Below, one piece after another: positions 12,294 to 25,020 of a stretch of DNA of 64,000 bases (its first letter is position 1; each line of letters starts with the position of its first letter). The translations under genes and the position numbers were made by a program. The notes beneath the pieces are model-generated. The model had not been told where the DNA came from. It was given only the letters and a program-made list of their open reading frames with translations, and did no database searches. The DNA comes from Diprion similis (Eukaryota; Arthropoda; Insecta; Hymenoptera; Diprionidae). The stretch is from NCBI RefSeq assembly GCF_021155765.1, contig NC_060113.1:6215001-6279000 (forward strand). The letters run 5' to 3'.

Positions 12294-15200
12294 ATGTCGC
12301 GGGATCCTCGAGCCCTACTGATGGTAATACCATTACTATTTGGTTGTCTCGTGTTGGCTGTCGGGAATTCTAAAATCAAGGGTAAGTGGAAATATTGAGG
12401 CACTCGGAGAGAAAGTGATGTTAGAAATCTAATTGGGTACATGATACTGTTGACCGAATTTCGAAGTCGTGATATCCGCATCACTGGAGCTGTATCCACG
12501 CCACGTCACGTATATAATTGATTCTATAGTTCTTCATGCATAATTTTTTTTTTTTTCACTCCAATACGGCACAAAGAAGGCGTACTCGCTTGTGTCGAAA
12601 TCTTCTTCCTATTCAGAGTCATGACCGATTGAAAATGAACGAATATGATACTTGTTTTATTGTTTGGAAATTCATATTGCGAACGTAATGCGCTAAATGT
12701 CAGATGAACATCATGAAATTGATGAGCAGGTCGCTTCGACCAAAAACAACTGTTCCAAGAGAAATTGGAAGAGGTAAAATCCCTGCTGGTCAGTAGCCTG
12801 AATGTTAGTCGGCATGGACAACCTCACAAATCCCTTTGTAAGTTTTCTGTACTTTGTGCTAGGTCGGACTATTCCGGATGCCACATATGTTTGGGGGATC
12901 GCAGGAAATCCAACGGCTCTAGAATGCGAGGTGCTGGGATCTGTTGCTAACTTTGGGTGGCGAAAAATCGAAGGGCAACCGACAAGCGAGGAGAACTTGA
13001 GGGAAATCACCGAAACTTGGCGCTACAACAAGACGTATTCAAGAACGAGTCTATATTTTTCAAACTTCTCATGGAGAGACGAAGGAACTTACGAATGCTG
13101 GGCAAATGATGACGAAAACTTGACAACAAGCAATGACATTAAACTTTCTGTTGATTGGAAGGTGGAATACGTACAGTTGCCTCTCGTTGCTTTGGATGCG
13201 AATAGGATTTGTGTGAGATGGGAGATGTTGCGTCTTATAAATAACAATTTGGTTCCGTCGCTTCGCATTGAATCCCAGGAAAACGATTCACGCGGATGGC
13301 ATGATGGGTATCAGACGTCCACTGAGTTCCTCAACGGTATTTTTATTGCAAGAGGATTAAAACAAGACACAGACTACTGGTTCAAATTTATTTGGAAAAT
13401 GCAAGATTCAGATATTATTGTTACTTTTTCCGGACGAACAAAGACTCTAAAGAGAAATACAGGTATAGTAGCTTCTCAATTTATACAAAATTCCACCCTG
13501 CAGTAAATGAATATCACTGTCGCTATGGAAATTTTTAATTTGCTATGAGAAACTCCGTTCATTTTTTTATAATCAGAGATTTTTTAAACATGTATGGAAA
13601 TAAATTTGAATATTTATTTTTGTCACCTTATTCGGTGAAATTTGTGCAAACCCATTTCGTATTTATTCAAGGTGATTCACTGTGATTTATTTTAATGCAG
13701 AACCTCTATACCTTCCAATCGTTTCGGCTAGAAAAACGTCTGTCGATTCAATAACGATTGAATGGACAAAGCCACCTCTGAAAGTGGAAGATTGCTTCAA
13801 GGGGTACATAGTTGAAATATACGAGTCAAACAGCAAAGGAAATTTCATATTCAAGTACTCAGTAACCACTATAAACACCTATAGAAAATTTGAGAATCTG
13901 AGAACTTCAGCCACTTATACATTCGTATTACGTTCATGCAGCGATTCTTCGTGTCAACAATACCTTGGCGAGAGTTTCTGGTTGAAAGATATCGTCCCGA
14001 AAGACAGGGGTATTGATATTACATTAACGGGTATACATTGGCGAGGAAAAACATGATTAACCTCGAAATTTCCAGATCCGAAATTCACCCCGAATGTTTC
14101 GATAGTCGAAACGGGCGTCGCTTCAGCAACGATTGCGTGGGACTCACCACCGGCGAACTTGGAAGACCGCATTTATTACTACAAATTAGCGTTGCACAAC
14201 GAAGACTTCCATAAGGAACTGTACGTAAACAAGACTGAGAATTCTCACACATTCGAAAATCTACCGCCGAACACGACTCATCGATTCAAAGTAGCGGCCT
14301 GCAGCGATTACAAAACGCAATGCGGTAATTGGAGCGAGGAACGAAAAGCGTTTACACAAATTACAGGTATGACATGGAGATCTCAAGGAATTTAAGTGGG
14401 TATAAAAAGAAGACTCTAGGTCACTCGCTTTCTTCAGAATTCGTTGATCATCATTCTATTTCTGTAACTAAACCGGTGAGAAGCGTAACATTTTTCGGCT
14501 TCTTGCTTCTTCTCAGCTGCGAAGTGTAAATCACAATCCATTTGCATGTGTGTTGACATGAAGTTGGGACGTATGAGAAAACGTATTTATCATGTTGTAT
14601 GGCTAGTTAGGCTCATGTACTCAAACGAACTGCAGGTAGAGTGGCGGTATCCAAGGCAGTCAATGATAATAACAGGAGAAATTAACCGTTCAATCAGTCG
14701 TATATTGTTAAATTCACACGCGTTGGATTAGTTTGTTACAAAAGATAGCAATGAACAATTAGATTTGGCTCCATCAAACTGGATCAGGATTGTGGATGTC
14801 CTGATATGATAACCTGGTTAGCTTGCGCCAAGGCGCGGAATTACAGAATTTACGAAGAAAAATATTAGTGACTAGTAGTTCTTGCCATCAGGTTTTCTTG
14901 GAATACCCTGCCGGGGACGCGTTTTACGAGAGTTTCTTCTAACCTTTCGGCCTTGTAACGGATCATTCTGAAATGCCACGTAACAACGTATTGTTGATTC
15001 AATTACGTTATCCGATTATCAGATTCCAGAAGTGGGATAGAAGATGAAATATGGCTGATCACGGGAGCAATAGCTGTTCTACTCGTCATCGTCGTTGGAA
15101 CGCTGCTGGCTCGGAACTATCGCAGAAAGGTACTTTATACCCTGATAAATTTAGTCTTGGCTCTCGTGCCACGGTAACATTCGTTAACATGGGAAATGGC

Positions 15201-17634
15201 TCTGACATTGTTGTACAGACACTGAAGCGAAAAATGATAAAAGCAAGATTGGAGTACTTCAATTTCGGGGCCCAGATTTCTCTTGATCCAGAATTGGCTG
15301 TGAGCGATCAGGCCGAGTTACTGCCGTATAACAAGAAATGGGAATTTCCACGGGATCTTCTGAAACTCGGTAATCCGCTGCTTTATTTCTATCCCAGTAG
15401 TAGAAACTGAATACTAACCAAAAAACTCGGTATTCATAGTTAAGGATCAAGTATCGAAGGATGAGGTTTTTTAGTCAATTGACATTTTCTTTCTGACGTG
15501 AAATCATTCACTTGGTGTTTCTGCAGAAAAGTTTCAGGTCTTTTCGTCATACGTATCCGGCCCAGACCCTTTGTCCGATAACCAACTCGCTCTGTCGAAG
15601 TTTTTCCAAGTACAACGAATCGTCATGCATACTATTTACCTTTCAGACGAAGTACTAGGAAGTGGTGCGTTCGGCGTTGTGAGAATGGGACATGCGAAAA
15701 CGATTTCCTCACGCGAGACAGTCACGACAGTTGCCGTCAAGACGGTCCGACCGACGGCCAACCTGAAGTGCATGAAGGCCCTTTATCGCGAACTCAAGAT
15801 TCTCGTCTACCTGGGTCAACATCTGAACATCGTCAACCTTCTCGGCGCGTGTACCAAAAATATTGATTTGGGTGAGTCAGTGTATCATCGTCGTCACAAC
15901 ATCCGACGTCATATGGAGAATAAGACTCACATATTCCGTTGAATTTCGATAGGAGAACTCTTGGTCATCGTCGAATACTGCCGATACGGGAATTTGCACG
16001 ACTACTTGATACGACGCAGAGTCAACGTTGTCAATCAATTGAACAGTTCCGGAGAAAAAATCAGCGTTTTGACTGCCTGTGAAGACGCGATGAATATCGA
16101 TGACGTTGGGTAAGTCGCATGACCCAACACTGACATAAATGTTGGTGATTTCCGACTCATCTTTGTTACGTCTCTATTTATTCGTGTCATTATGACGGCG
16201 ATATCATCATGATTTGTTTGACGATAGCTGCAATTGACTTCAAACCGATTCCCACCTTTAGAACCGGAATTCTCTTCACTTATTTTCGAATGGTCTCGGG
16301 AGAATATCATGACTTGACATGAGCTAATCAATTTATCTTGTCGCAACTGAATTGCGATGAATCTCCGAGGACTAACCGTCATCGTCGAAACGGTTACGCG
16401 TTTGTCCAGAGGATTCGTGAGAAACGAGTTCATTATTTCACCATCTAAACTGTAGCTTAATTTTATTGTGTTATTCATGCAGTATCAACACGGATAGAGA
16501 TTCCGACGGTAATTCAGAAATAATCAACTGCCCGAGTGACGTTGCTTCCACGACTACGGATGCGAGAGTAGAAGAGTGTTCCTCTAATGATATTTCAACG
16601 GAACTCACCGCGCCATTGAAGTATCCAGGTGATCAGACAGACTTCAACTCAAGGCCGATGTGCACGTCCGACTTGGTGTGTTGGGCTTGGCAGGTCTCGT
16701 GTGGCATGCAGTACATCAGCGAGAAAAGAGTATGAAAAAATTCAAGACTGTCATCTTTTCGTAACAGCAGTCCCAAATGCTGACATATTTCACACGTGGT
16801 TTTATTCGCTAGCCTTAGACCAACATCAAAAATCACCCAAGTCTGTACGGACATTGGTGCGTAGAATGGAGTCTGCGATTATTCGTGTTTCAGATAATAC
16901 ACGGTGACTTGGCAACGAGAAATATGCTTCTAACCGACGACAACGTGGTGAAGATCTGTGACTTTGGTTTGTCCAAGTCTCTCAGGGAAGAAGAGAATCA
17001 GACGAGCACGGAAAACGGTCCTCTTCCCGTCAAGTGGATGGCCATCGAGTCGCTCAGAGATCGAGTATTTTCCACCAAATCGGACGTCTGGTCTTTCGGG
17101 GTGGTTTTGTGGGAACTGTTCTCCTTAGCGAGAACTCCTTACCCCCTGATAAGACCCGAGGATATGTGCCAAACACTGGCCGAAGGTTATCGTATGGAGA
17201 AACCGCAATACGCGTCAAGAAGCATGTGAGTGCCAAGAGCCGATTTTACCCGAATCGTCAACGAATAAACACGCAACTCATAAGAATGTTCCAAACCAAG
17301 ATTTTTCACTTGTTCTTCAGTTACCAAATGATGCTTCGTTGCTGGAAAGCGGAGCCATCGGAACGACCATCGTTCGAAAGGCTGAAGATCGACATTTCCG
17401 AGTTAATTGAAGAGCATGTGAAAACGGTAAGCTCGATCGCTTGTAAAATTTGCAAGTGTATATCCATCGTTACCTGCTAAATCATCTGCATCAATTATAC
17501 TTGACAAATTGTGAAAAGCAACACTTATTTGTGTCTTCAATAGAGCGATTTAGTTCAAAAAAATTTCAATATCCCTCCAGGCGTATGCAAAAAATGCTCC
17601 CTTCGAGCCTGAAAAGAAGCCTCAAAAAGAATGA
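12294..17634 (+). CDS. Receptor tyrosine kinase, Pvr/PDGFR-VEGFR type, copy B (intact)
   Basis: The twelve exons are 12294-12381, 12863-13462, 13701-14030, 14076-14366, 15023-15129, 15219-15369, 15647-15871, 15953-16109, 16483-16729, 16894-17225, 17321-17426 and 17581-17634, in total 2688 nt or 895 aa. Residues 1-29 are a signal peptide. Residues 30-229 are an Ig domain (YECW) plus an FN3-like domain. FN3 domains follow to about 436, then a membrane helix at about 448-469 and a basic stop (ARNYRRK). The juxtamembrane has KKWEFPRDLLKL. Kinase landmarks are the P-loop GSGAFG (527-532), Lys554, helix-C Glu571, HGDLATRN (735-742) and DFG (755-757). The kinase insert is rich in Ser, Thr and Asp. 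The tail is only about 17 residues. The arginine of HRD is glycine and the activation loop has no tyrosine. The ligand is unknown. Phosphorylation of signalling partners at the plasma membrane is inferred from the family. Confidence 0.87.
14031..14075 (+). other. Very short intron, 45 nt
   Basis: The donor GTATAC and the acceptor TTTCCAG keep the phase-1 frame between the two FN3 exons. The same 45-nt intron is found in copy A (2129-2173) and copy C (44847-44891). Read-through would bring in-frame stop codons, so splicing is needed. Confidence 0.65.
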
Positions 17635-19985
17635 GCACTGTGGTTTCACCAGTTTCAGTGTGGAAAAAAAATATTTTCTCATAAACGTGAAAAATCGATA
17701 TTCGCAAAATCTTAACACAACTTGTTTTTTTTTGTGTTTTAGAAAGAAATGTATCATTTTATTTTTTGCGACCCTTTTATATCGTTATTTCTCTGTTATG
17801 CGCTTCAGATAATTTTTTCCGGCCGTGACGTGTTCCTTGGTACAATATGAATAAAATAATACCTGTCAAAGGCTTGCTAATATCTATTTTTCACTTGTTC
17901 AAAAAAATAGTTCTCACACTCTTCAAAACCGGTGCTGCAGTGATCAGTCTTTTTGATGCTTCCATTCAGACCAGAAGCAAGAATTTGTATCATACGCCCG
18001 TAGAAAAATCAAGAATTTTCAAAATGTGAAACACCCGAATATAAATACAACGGACAACCGAATGATTTTGTTTCCAAGTTGCATGATGTAACGCCACGAT
18101 GGTGGCATAAAAACACATTTCAGTTTTACCTAGATTTGGGCAATCCGTACACCAGGATTTACGCGGATATCTGGAAACGCGACAGAGAGACTCCGGCAAG
18201 TGCGGAAGAATCGGGCGCCCTCCGAGAAGATTCGTGATAAAATCATTCCGGTCAACGTATTTAATGTTGATTCGTGTTCGCCTATCTGCATGGATCTACC
18301 ACGATGCATCGCAAGCAGGGATACAATATCGTCAAAACTAAAGTTTTGCCCTCGGTTTTGCCTAACAAAGATCCCGAGACACTGCATTTCCCGTCAACAT
18401 CTGCAGCACGATTCAGGTTCGATGAGTCGTTTTTTTTTTATCTGAAAACATTCCCTCCGTATATCAATTCCCAAAGTCAGTATAACTTTTATAAATACAC
18501 TGTGTGAAGAAATACATTCAACAAATCACGTGATGCATCCTGATGCACGCGGTCCTTATTTGTAGAGGTCGGATCGAGCCACGAATCGGTCTTATGTACA
18601 TACAATGAAAAGCAACCGGATAATGTCGGTCGATGGAACGTGAAAGGTTCTGATAGGATGTCATTCAAATAACCAATCATGGTATGTCGAATCCTATTGA
18701 AGTTTTCAAGCAATGAAATTCGACTTTTGAAAAAAAGAAATCCTCTGAATTGCCATTTTAAATAAAATTTCTTCAAATGAAAGTCACGTATCCGAAGGCT
18801 TAAAAAACGTTCCGATCGAATCAGCCATTTCCAGTGCTCATACGTGGTAAAACTGATGAAAATTGTAAATTAAAAAACTTGACGAATTTCGAAAACTCCA
18901 TTCTTTTCATTTTGTTGAAAATGAAAATTGATTTTAAATCAAACGGTATAAATTTTGAACATGTAACAAATTTTCTCGAATTCTACGCGGCCTGATCACG
19001 AAACAAACGTGCTCGCAAAATTCCGTTATTTATTTTTCATACAGAATCTGAAACACCGGATGAACATTTGAAAGCATTTGAAACATTCTATTGCAAAGCA
19101 GAACAGTGAATAGAAATAAAGAAAACTACACATATCGGTCGTGTTGCGTTAGCTTCGAACGAGTTTTTGGCGATATTTATCCATATCGACAACTGGAGGT
19201 AAAAATGTCGATATCATACGTCGACATCTTACATAATCGATACTCGTACTGCAATATCGATTAGAGTGTATCAAAATCTCAACTGCCGAACAATAAACTG
19301 AGAATAATTCGATTTAGAGAAACCTGAAATACTAACAATAAATGTATTTTCCTAGCTTAAGTGTATCATTGTAAGATCAATGTTATTATCGAGTTATAAT
19401 GGATTCTGCTCAGATGATTAAATTTAATTTCCTGTACGGCAAAATGTTATGTACAATGAATATTTCCACTACTAAAGTAAGTCTAAATAAACAACACAAT
19501 CTAAAGCAGATTTACAATTCTTCTTCCAAGTAACATATTCGTCGATATTTTCTACATCGATATTGAAGAGCGCGATAAATATCGATACAAAATATCGATA
19601 CACCAACGAAATCACCGAACACCATTCAGACTGCTGCTCCTCCTCAATATTCAATTCCAAATCCAAGTTTACGGGTGAACCCCACCCCCGCGTTGTAGAT
19701 CGCAAATTTGTCAGTCGACAAGACATTCCAACGAGAAAATGCATCGACCAGACATTGTGCTGCCACCTTGTAACAGCCGACTAACAAACACACTTCCTTG
19801 GCTGAAAGCCAATCGATTTAATCGCATACTTTGAAATTTCTACCGCGAGTACAAAACATTTATGCATCTGCTAAATATCCATACGTTATTATCCGCACAC
19901 CCGCTAACCGCTGATTATAAAACAGGTTTTACATATATATATATATAATTGTACACACGTACAGGCTACTCAGTTTAGCATTCGA
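17635..19985. repeat. RTK downstream duplicated unit, copy B
   Basis: This block matches the one behind copy A without the Penelope insertion and without the deletion near 8515. It contains TATCGATA-like motifs at 19165-19280 and 19540-19600 and a (TA)n run at 19933-19948. No gene is recognised in it. Confidence 0.75.
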
Positions 19986-19998
19986 AATTTACGAGCAT

Positions 19999-20057
19999 CC
20001 TATTAACGCGCCTTGTTTCCTTGTTTTAATACTGCAAGCATGAATATATTTTGCTAA
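19999..20057 (+). repeat. Truncated start of a further RTK unit
   Basis: About 58 bases, from CCTATTAACGCGCC to the ATGAATATATTT stretch, match the upstream flank of copy B at 11130-11187 and of copy C near 43051. Homology then stops. This is where the tandem array is broken. Confidence 0.6.
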
Positions 20058-22032
20058 TTGTAAGACTACATCACGTCTATTTTATAAAATACTGCAGAAT
20101 TCTATGCCTGACAAAGTTGGACATGAAAATGAATGCAATATCAGATTCAGATTCCATAAAGTGGGTTGGAAAATTGTATCAAAGCGTGAATAAAAATTTG
20201 AAATAAAGCAATGGAAAAATCGTCTTCAAATCATCCGACTCTTCAAACTCAAACACCGTACAAAACCGAAGCTTCACATGTATTGCTCTTAAAGATTTTC
20301 TTGGTTCATGTAACAAAAATTATTGTTCATCACGATGCACTGATTATATCCTTTTCATCCACGCGAGACTTGATTGTATTATTACTGTACGAATCGACAG
20401 ACATTTCATCTTTGCTTGTGCAACGTTCAAAAAATGTTAGCTGGTAACGAATTCCTGATTCTACAGATTATGTGAAGATCGAAAAAATCCTCAAAAAATT
20501 TTTATTCTGTTTTAGAATCTTCAAATATTACGTATAATTGATAAAAGATAAGCGTAATTTCATAACGGATGTACCTAATTTACCACATTCTTAATCATAA
20601 TGAAAGGTTGAAGAATTTCTTCACCAATTTCAATAAAATTCATTCTTCATCAATTCTGGATATCTACTGGAACGTATTACACAGGACTCAAAAAAAATAT
20701 TTTATATATATATATATATTTATAAAAATGACCTCCATTTCCCTCTATCACATACGCTATTCTTGCAAAATACAAGGTGTTTGGCATAACAAAGCTTAAC
20801 AATAATGAAAAAACTACCATTTCATCACAATGAGCTAAACAATATTTCTTAAAAACTTAAACAAAAATTTCCACTATGAAATATATTCTACATTCCTTCT
20901 TCGTTCTTTTTGCCCATGAAAACCTATAATTTGATACTTTTCCGAATACGTTTTCGCTTTCTATTTTCTGTTTTCCGCTTGAGAATCCAACAGTATTCAG
21001 CTATCATCTTACAATTAAATGAAAGTAAGAAGTCACTTTTGCTAAGGATTTTTATAATCAAGAATAAAATCGCAGATTTCTAGTTAAGCTGAAGTTTCAC
21101 TTTAAATGAAACTACAAACACGAGTTCAAGAAAAAACCTGACATTTTTTTCGGTTTCAGTTAATAAAAATCTATAAAAAAAACAATATAAAAAACCTGCG
21201 CAGTTTCTTGGTTGCAGATCTGCACTATCCGATTAAACGTGGTTTTTATTTTTGTTTTCTGTATTTACACGAAGGAGCTTCCACCAAACTGTAAACAATC
21301 GCTTATACTCTTTCATCGATATTTACAAAATCCAACATGTTATGCCGCGACACGTTGGTGCAAACTGTAGATAAATCCGAAAACAAAAAAAAACACGCAC
21401 TGCAATTGTGTTGAATTTTTTTGTTCAGCTGCCTTCGACCAACTCAAAATAACTGAAAGAAGTCCCTATATTTACAATCACGAAATCGCACTTCAAGATC
21501 GTCTATTTTTCAGTTTTTCTCTAATCTCTTTTAACGATGGTTCAATTATCTCGATTTCTGAATTTCGTTCGGAATCTGTAAACGATCTTGGAGACGAGCA
21601 GAAAAATTCGATCAGTCCCACGACGAAGACGATCAACGCAGCTGGATAATAATTCCGACCGTTTGAATCCCGAGAGGTCTTTTTTGTTTCGAGGGTCGAG
21701 TCCTGGAGTCGGAATTCCACAAAAATCCAGGAAACAAAGAAGATTCCTGCCTCGGCCTCGGTTTCGGGCCTTCGAATTCGTACGTATGTATCTAGACATG
21801 ATCTACGTGTACAGAAGCCCGTAAAATAGATTTCACGAGCCTTTAGACCTTCGGACCAAATTGTTGGTCATCTCTATATAGAACGAGGAGGAAAGTCTCT
21901 CGGAAATTCTCGTTTACGGCTAATTGACCGTACAAACACTTCGACGACGATTCTGTGCCACGTGCTGGCTGGTTCGCATCACTTTGTCGGATTTCGTCAC
22001 GGCGGGTTTCGTAATAATAAGCGTAGGTAATT
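20058..22032. other. Unique region without a recognised gene
   Basis: AT-rich DNA with a short TA run near 20704. The segment 21490-21830 has balanced composition and overlapping short open frames on both strands, but none resembles a family I know and none has convincing splice signals. Confidence 0.5.
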
Positions 22033-22034
22033 TA

Positions 22035-22677
22035 GACTGTATCAAAAAAATTGAGAATTTTTTTTTTATATTATACTGAAAATATTGTTCAAGATGACGA
22101 AAAAAAAATATCATCAAAATTTCAGATTTTAATATTGATATTTAGAGGTACCTCATCGCGATTTTCTACTTTCCATAAGAATAACATGGCAAAAATGGTT
22201 CTTGCTCCTTGCGATTTTTATAACTAGATAACGACTCGTCGTACAGAAAATTCATAAACATGTTCTTGTAGGAAATTGAACGTTCTACAAAAAAGGTCTC
22301 TTGTCATTTTACGATAAATCTACTCCTTCAAAAGTTATTTGAGATCAAACATCAGCAAAGGACCTCAAATAACTTTTGAAGGAGTAGATTTATCGTAAAA
22401 TGACAAGAGACCTTTTTTGTAGAACGTTCAATTTCCTACAAAAACATGTTTATGAATTTTCTGTACGACGCGTCGTTATCTAGTTATAAAAATCGCAAGG
22501 AGCAAGAACCATTTTTGCCATGTTATTCTTATGGAAAGTAGAAAATCGCGATGAGGCACATCTTAAAATCAAAATTAAGAGCTCCCATTTTAACAGGCAC
22601 CTTTTTTCGGTATCCTGAACAATATTTTCAGTATATTTTTCAAAAAAAAAAAAACAGTCAATTTTATTGATACAGTC
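22035..22677. mobile_element. Tc1/mariner-like foldback MITE
   Basis: This is a long inverted repeat of about 310 bases per arm with a short centre at about 22344-22363. The ends are GACTGTATCAA and TTGATACAGTC, flanked by TA on both sides (22033-22034 and 22678-22679). A TA target duplication suits the Tc1/mariner superfamily. No transposase is present. Confidence 0.65.
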
Positions 22678-22679
22678 TA

Positions 22680-24685
22680 GTAGGTAGGGATAAAAGGGAA
22701 GTCCGTCGAGAAGTGGTGGTTTGGCAGGAAAAAGGGGCCGGGGGGGGTGGGAGGGGGCAGGATTTGCAATTCGATTGCAAAAGATCTTGACGGTTAGAAA
22801 TTTAAGCGCGGTATGGTGGAAACAGAATTATTGTAAAAACCTCGGAATATTTAATTTTCTGAAACGTAGAAATCTGATTTATTGAAAAATTTGAAAATAA
22901 GGAAGTTGGAAGTATATTGAAGAAGAGTCAAAATCCAGAAAGTTGAAAATTACACAACTTGTAAAACTGGGATATATTTTGATTTTTTATATTTCCGTCC
23001 ATTCTAACGATTGTATATCAACTTTGATTTTCATAATTATAAATTGCTATAAGAATTCTATATCATGCAGCTCCACACGAGGTAGAAGTGCGATGATGTA
23101 TTCGTAGACAGTCACTTTCGTGTACAAACCATTGAGAGAGCTCTTATGATCAGTTCCAATGACCGATGCGACGCGTATACGCTTTGCCAACAGTTTTAAT
23201 TAATATCTTTGTTGAACAGTGCCTTACAAGTGTCTTGTATAATGGAGTGAAATAACATTCGAATTTGCTGTGCAAACATTTTATGAAACAATTTTTTTGT
23301 CTCGCAAGTCTCTCGCATTTTATATAAATTTATAATTGAATCTAGAAAAAGAAAAAGAAAAATAAAGAAGAAAAAAAAAAACAACAACAACAACAACACA
23401 ACACGAAATTTTAGAAATCGAAGACTTCAATCCATCAATTTTTAGGTATCAACACATGTTATTGATATAATTAGCTACGTTATAAAAAAAAAAAAGAAAA
23501 ACATTTATAATTTTTATCGGAATTCTGGTAAATCTTGTTAAATTACATTCGATTATTTTCACATCAATTGATTCATCATTCTCTTACAAACTTGAAGAGA
23601 AACTTGAAGAAAAATGTATTTAACAAGTATAAAATAATGCTTTCGTCCTGATTTTAAGTTACTCGGTTTAACCGTGTATAAAAGTGATTGAATCAAGCTC
23701 ACCTTTTTCTGATTCACACAGCAATGCGCGTTACCCATAATTCCTTGTTCCTCTCAGGCCATCCAGTGAAATTTTCTATCAACGAACAGCGAATAACGCT
23801 TCACATTCACGTATTAAGAATCCATTGTATTTATCGATCACACACACACACACACAGACACAACTATCACCGATTTTAAAATCACTTTCACCGATTCTCA
23901 CAGTCACATTTTCTTCGATTCACTGAAAAAACATTCGTCGATTTAGTATAACGAGATTTGCTTGCCGTTCGTGTTTACATTTCTTTTTCACATCAACAAA
24001 CAAAACTAACAGTTCGATGTATTCAATCGTAAACATTACCCCGTATATAACGCTTTCACCGACGCAACGGTAAGAATGAAAATTCTTCTTACGGAAGATT
24101 TCGCGAGTCCTTGGAATAAGTAGCTGCCCACTTGTTGTTGACCGAATTGCAGACGGATCGTAACGGTCTTAATATTTTCCCCGCCGCCATTTTTCCCCCT
24201 TCATTTACTTCTCTTCTCTTCTCTTCTCTTCTCTTGGCACTGTTTTGCGTACGAATCTTATATACTCTTAGTCTTTGTATAAAAACGTAGACAAAAATCT
24301 TTCGCTCACCTTCGACGTTCAGTTGTTGTGTGTGCGCGAGTCGCGACGCAAACGTCCAGAAAGATTCTTACGGCGTTCGAGAGAATAAATAACGCTATGA
24401 ATAGCAAAAATTGGATAAAGTGGTCATCGTCGAGGATAGTCAGAGGCAGGCAGGGCGAGGCGGCAACGGTTCTGCTGCCGGCTTGCCGAATATTTTCACT
24501 CGTGTCGGTGATATCATTACGCCGGATTCTCAAGCGAACTTGACCGCCAGCCGAACACAAGACGGACGCATGAAGGGGAAACGACGAGTCGACGCAACGC
24601 CTCAGGAGGGGGGAATAGAAAGAAAATCGACAAACTCTATCGATCAACCACACACACGACGCGACGGAACAAATCTCCACAGGTT
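22680..24685. other. Non-coding region with simple repeats
   Basis: No gene is recognised. It holds a G-rich patch at 22736-22760, an A-rich tract ending in (AAC)n at 23360-23400, a (CA)n run at 23839-23855 and a (CTTCT)n run at 24210-24235. Confidence 0.5.
24278..24325 (+). promoter_or_regulatory. Possible core promoter
   Basis: TATAAAA at 24278-24284 is followed by possible initiators CTCACC (about 24305) and TTCAGTT (about 24318). Downstream comes a less AT-rich stretch with a possible splice donor GTAAGT at 24711. No protein product is recognised, so this would be a non-coding first exon. Confidence 0.25.
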
Positions 24686-25020
24686 TTCTATTGTTTTTTC
24701 TTTTGTAATTGTAAGTAACTGTAATTATATAACGGAAATTCCGGTCTTATTTACATGTAACCTCTAAAAAAGAAAATCACGTGACATGCAACGAGATCGA
24801 CTTGGAAATATTATGGATCTAGGCACTAAACAACGATCACTCGTAATTCATTATTCTTTTGTTTTATCTTGTCAATTGTAAGAAACTGTAATTCTCTAAC
24901 GGAAATTTCGATCTTATTTACATGTAACCTCTAAAAAAGAAAATCACGTGACATGCAACGAGATCGACTTGGAAATATTATGGATCTAGGCACTAAACAA
25001 CGATCACTTGTAATTCATAA
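24686..25020. repeat. Tandem duplication, 167-bp unit, two copies
   Basis: The two units are about 24686-24852 and 24854-25020. Their central 120 bases are almost identical and both contain TCACGTGA, a CACGTG E-box palindrome. Their first 50 bases have diverged more. Confidence 0.85.

Noticed and set aside
24306-24767. Open frames of 71-124 aa on both strands
   Set aside because: They overlap simple repeats and a tandem duplication, lack known motifs, and two of them begin without a good ATG context.
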